The position numbers and the translations under genes were made by a program. Of a stretch of 64,000 nt of DNA, positions 62,709 to 64,000 are shown piece by piece; positions within the stretch are counted from its first letter, which is position 1; each line of letters opens with the position of its first letter. The stretch is from Christiangramia bathymodioli. GTDB taxonomy: Bacteria > Bacteroidota > Bacteroidia > Flavobacteriales > Flavobacteriaceae. A model generated the notes under the pieces. It saw nothing but the letters and a program-made list of their open reading frames with translations, was not told the DNA's origin and searched no databases. The DNA is taken from assembly GCA_009735695.1 (NCBI GenBank), contig SRSL01000001.1, forward strand, positions 48 to 64,047. The letters are read 5' to 3'.

Positions 62709-63527
62709 TTACCGGTACCAAATACTAGAGAGCTCAAGCTCATCTTTGCGAGCTATATTTTTTCTATCCATTGGATGTGGTAAACTATCAATAGGTTCGG
62801 TTTTGCTTATTCGGTCTTTACGAAGAAAGGTAAACTCGGCCGCTACAGGAATTTCCACCCCTTTAACCGTTCTAGAACCACAACAATTATTAGGATGAAT
62901 ATGCACACATTGATGATGTATCTTCAAATTATCGAACATCCTTTTGTTTTGCTGATAAAAATAAGAAAATCCCATCGCTCCCAGGCGGTGAACCTCTATG
63001 ACTATAATACGAAATTTTTCAAGTAAGGCTGGGTCAATGTTTCCTATAATGGAATATTCATTCCCTTCAATATCCATTTGTAAAAGAAGTTCATTTTCCT
63101 TTCGCATTTCGGTCATATCCAGCCATTTTTTAATAGTTATATAATCGCCTTTATTCTTTAACCCGATGAACTTTTTAATAAAATAAAAACGTTGGTCTGT
63201 TATTGCAGGAGCTTCAACCGAAGCATCAGCCATGAAAATTTTCATACCGCGGTCTGCACAATCTTTTTCAAAACTACTACTTGGTCCTACTCCGGCAGAA
63301 AAACAGGCAGTGATCCCTTCTAGATCATCAGGAATAAGGTAGCCACCATCAAGATCTCCGCCTAACCTTATGAGGTCGAAATTAGTCCGCAATGGCTTCA
63401 ATCCATCGATTAAGAAATGAAGTTGCTGCTTACTTGGCGCAGAATAAATCCTCTGGAAGAAATTATATTTGAACCTTTTTAAATAAGATCCAAATTTTCC
63501 ACTATTAAAGGATAGAATTAGACTCAT
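62709..63527 (-). CDS. FkbM family methyltransferase
   Basis: A 272-residue class I methyltransferase of the FkbM type: GLKPLRTNFDLIRLGGDLDGGY, ITACFSAGVGPSSSFEKDCADRG (motif I region), FMADASV and the diagnostic ELLLQMDIEGNEYSIIGNI. Such enzymes O-methylate sugars. A HQCVHIHPNNCCG segment with clustered Cys/His near 230-243 is conserved-looking and may be a metal site. It overlaps the upstream methyltransferase gene by four bases, and 36 bases separate it from the downstream ABC gene. Confidence 0.88.
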   Translation of the reverse strand: MSLILSFNSGKFGSYLKRFKYNFFQRIYSAPSKQQLHFLIDGLKPLRTNFDLIRLGGDLDGGYLIPDDLEGITACFSAGVGPSSSFEKDCADRGMKIFMADASVEAPAITDQRFYFIKKFIGLKNKGDYITIKKWLDMTEMRKENELLLQMDIEGNEYSIIGNIDPALLEKFRIIVIEVHRLGAMGFSYFYQQNKRMFDNLKIHHQCVHIHPNNCCGSRTVKGVEIPVAAEFTFLRKDRISKTEPIDSLPHPMDRKNIARKDELELSSIWYR

Positions 63528-64000
63528 TTTTGAATTGGCTTCTTGTAAATTATTAACTGACTACGCGTAAGATATTTATTAATCCTGGAAGGTATTTTAT
63601 TTTCAGCATTCAAGGCCCAGATCCTGTATTTTGTATTCAGGCCTCCATATGGAATTATTCTACTAAACCGTTCAAGAGCTCCAACCGGGATAATCTGGAC
63701 TTCATTGAAAATACCTTTTGAAGCTTTAGTAAAATGCCTGGAACTAAAAGATCGATCAGGATGAGGATCATTTTCCTTCCATATTTTAAATTTATTTTTA
63801 TTCAGTTTAGAGGGTCGCCCCTTTACAGGTATGATCCATCTTATTTCATCCAGAATCCTACTATTAACTGCAGGTTCAAAAAACCTGGCCTCGCCCTGAT
63901 CTTTTAATAAGCGTGCGGTTTCCTTTAGAAATTCCTTTTCTTCCTCAATTGTGAGATGATGCAAGAAAGCCTTGCCTATAACAAAATCGAACTGGTTTGA
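63524..64000 (-). CDS. Class I SAM-dependent methyltransferase, partial
   Basis: Only the C-terminal part is in the window: the frame continues through the right edge. The visible part begins with SNQFDFVIGKAFLHHLTIEE, the motif post-II of class I methyltransferases (FDxVxGxxxLHHL), followed by the C-terminal sheet region. The TTG codon at 63964 is inside this motif and is not the start. It is probably a sugar methyltransferase like its neighbour, with which it overlaps by four bases. Confidence 0.83.
   Translation of the reverse strand, partial: SNQFDFVIGKAFLHHLTIEEEKEFLKETARLLKDQGEARFFEPAVNSRILDEIRWIIPVKGRPSKLNKNKFKIWKENDPHPDRSFSSRHFTKASKGIFNEVQIIPVGALERFSRIIPYGGLNTKYRIWALNAENKIPSRINKYLTRSQLIIYKKPIQK

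Noticed and set aside
63524-63964. Complete 146-residue gene starting at TTG 63964
   Set aside because: The frame stays open to the right edge and the TTG falls inside a methyltransferase motif, so the gene is partial.

Overview
The window reads as chromosome of a member of the Flavobacteriaceae (Bacteroidetes), plausibly close to Gramella/Christiangramia; the genus is my inference. The support is: promoter-like sites of the TAnnTTTG type in front of many genes, few visible Shine-Dalgarno sites, a transketolase split into two genes, the linkage kdsD-tatC-lptB, and intergenic word repeats typical of this family. No transposase, integrase, CRISPR array or complete tRNA was found.

Region 1 (1-728) looks like the leader of an rRNA operon that lies to the left of the window and is transcribed leftward. 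It has three successive minus-strand promoters, each followed by a boxA-like element, and a final boxA at 57-72. Region 2 (729-24725) is conserved core genome: thrS-infC-rpmI-rplT (translation); a leftward group of an antiporter, a YjbQ-family gene, a secreted AsnB-like protein and dnaB; accA; lptF/G-type permease and tgt; the two transketolase halves; a small outer-membrane barrel; recQ; kdsD-tatC-carboxymuconolactone decarboxylase-lptB; pssA; and lnt. Much of it serves the envelope (Kdo precursor, LPS export, phosphatidylserine, lipoprotein acylation, Tat export). Gaps at 14.8-15.4, 20.6-21.0, 21.8-23.1 and 24.7-25.4 kb hold repeats, including a three-copy tandem array with a 261-base period.

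Region 3 (25386 to the right edge) is one surface-glycan locus of more than 38 kb, almost all on the minus strand. It encodes a polyprenyl-phosphate sugar-1-phosphate transferase that would start the chain, about twenty glycosyltransferases, an O-antigen ligase/polymerase-type membrane protein, a Wzt-type ABC ATPase (its permease is not in the window), a complete NeuA-NeuC-NeuB set for CMP-sialic acid (or a relative), a second UDP-GlcNAc 2-epimerase (WecB), an asparagine-synthase-like amidotransferase, a QueC-like PP-loop enzyme, a GT10 fucosyltransferase, a polysaccharide pyruvyltransferase, an MBOAT/SGNH acylation pair, a GINT1-like beta-propeller protein, and five methyltransferases. The predicted product is an acidic, acylated, methylated heteroglycan (O-antigen, capsule or protein-linked glycan).

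Points most worth a second look: the MBOAT gene is frameshifted in a T6 tract; infC has no ATG/GTG/TTG start in a suitable place and seems to start at ATA; a large hairpin sits between rpmI and rplT; a structured intergenic repeat appears twice with non-identical but still pairing arms; and a QueC-like protein sits in the glycan locus. Function calls come from reading motifs by eye; no database search was run.
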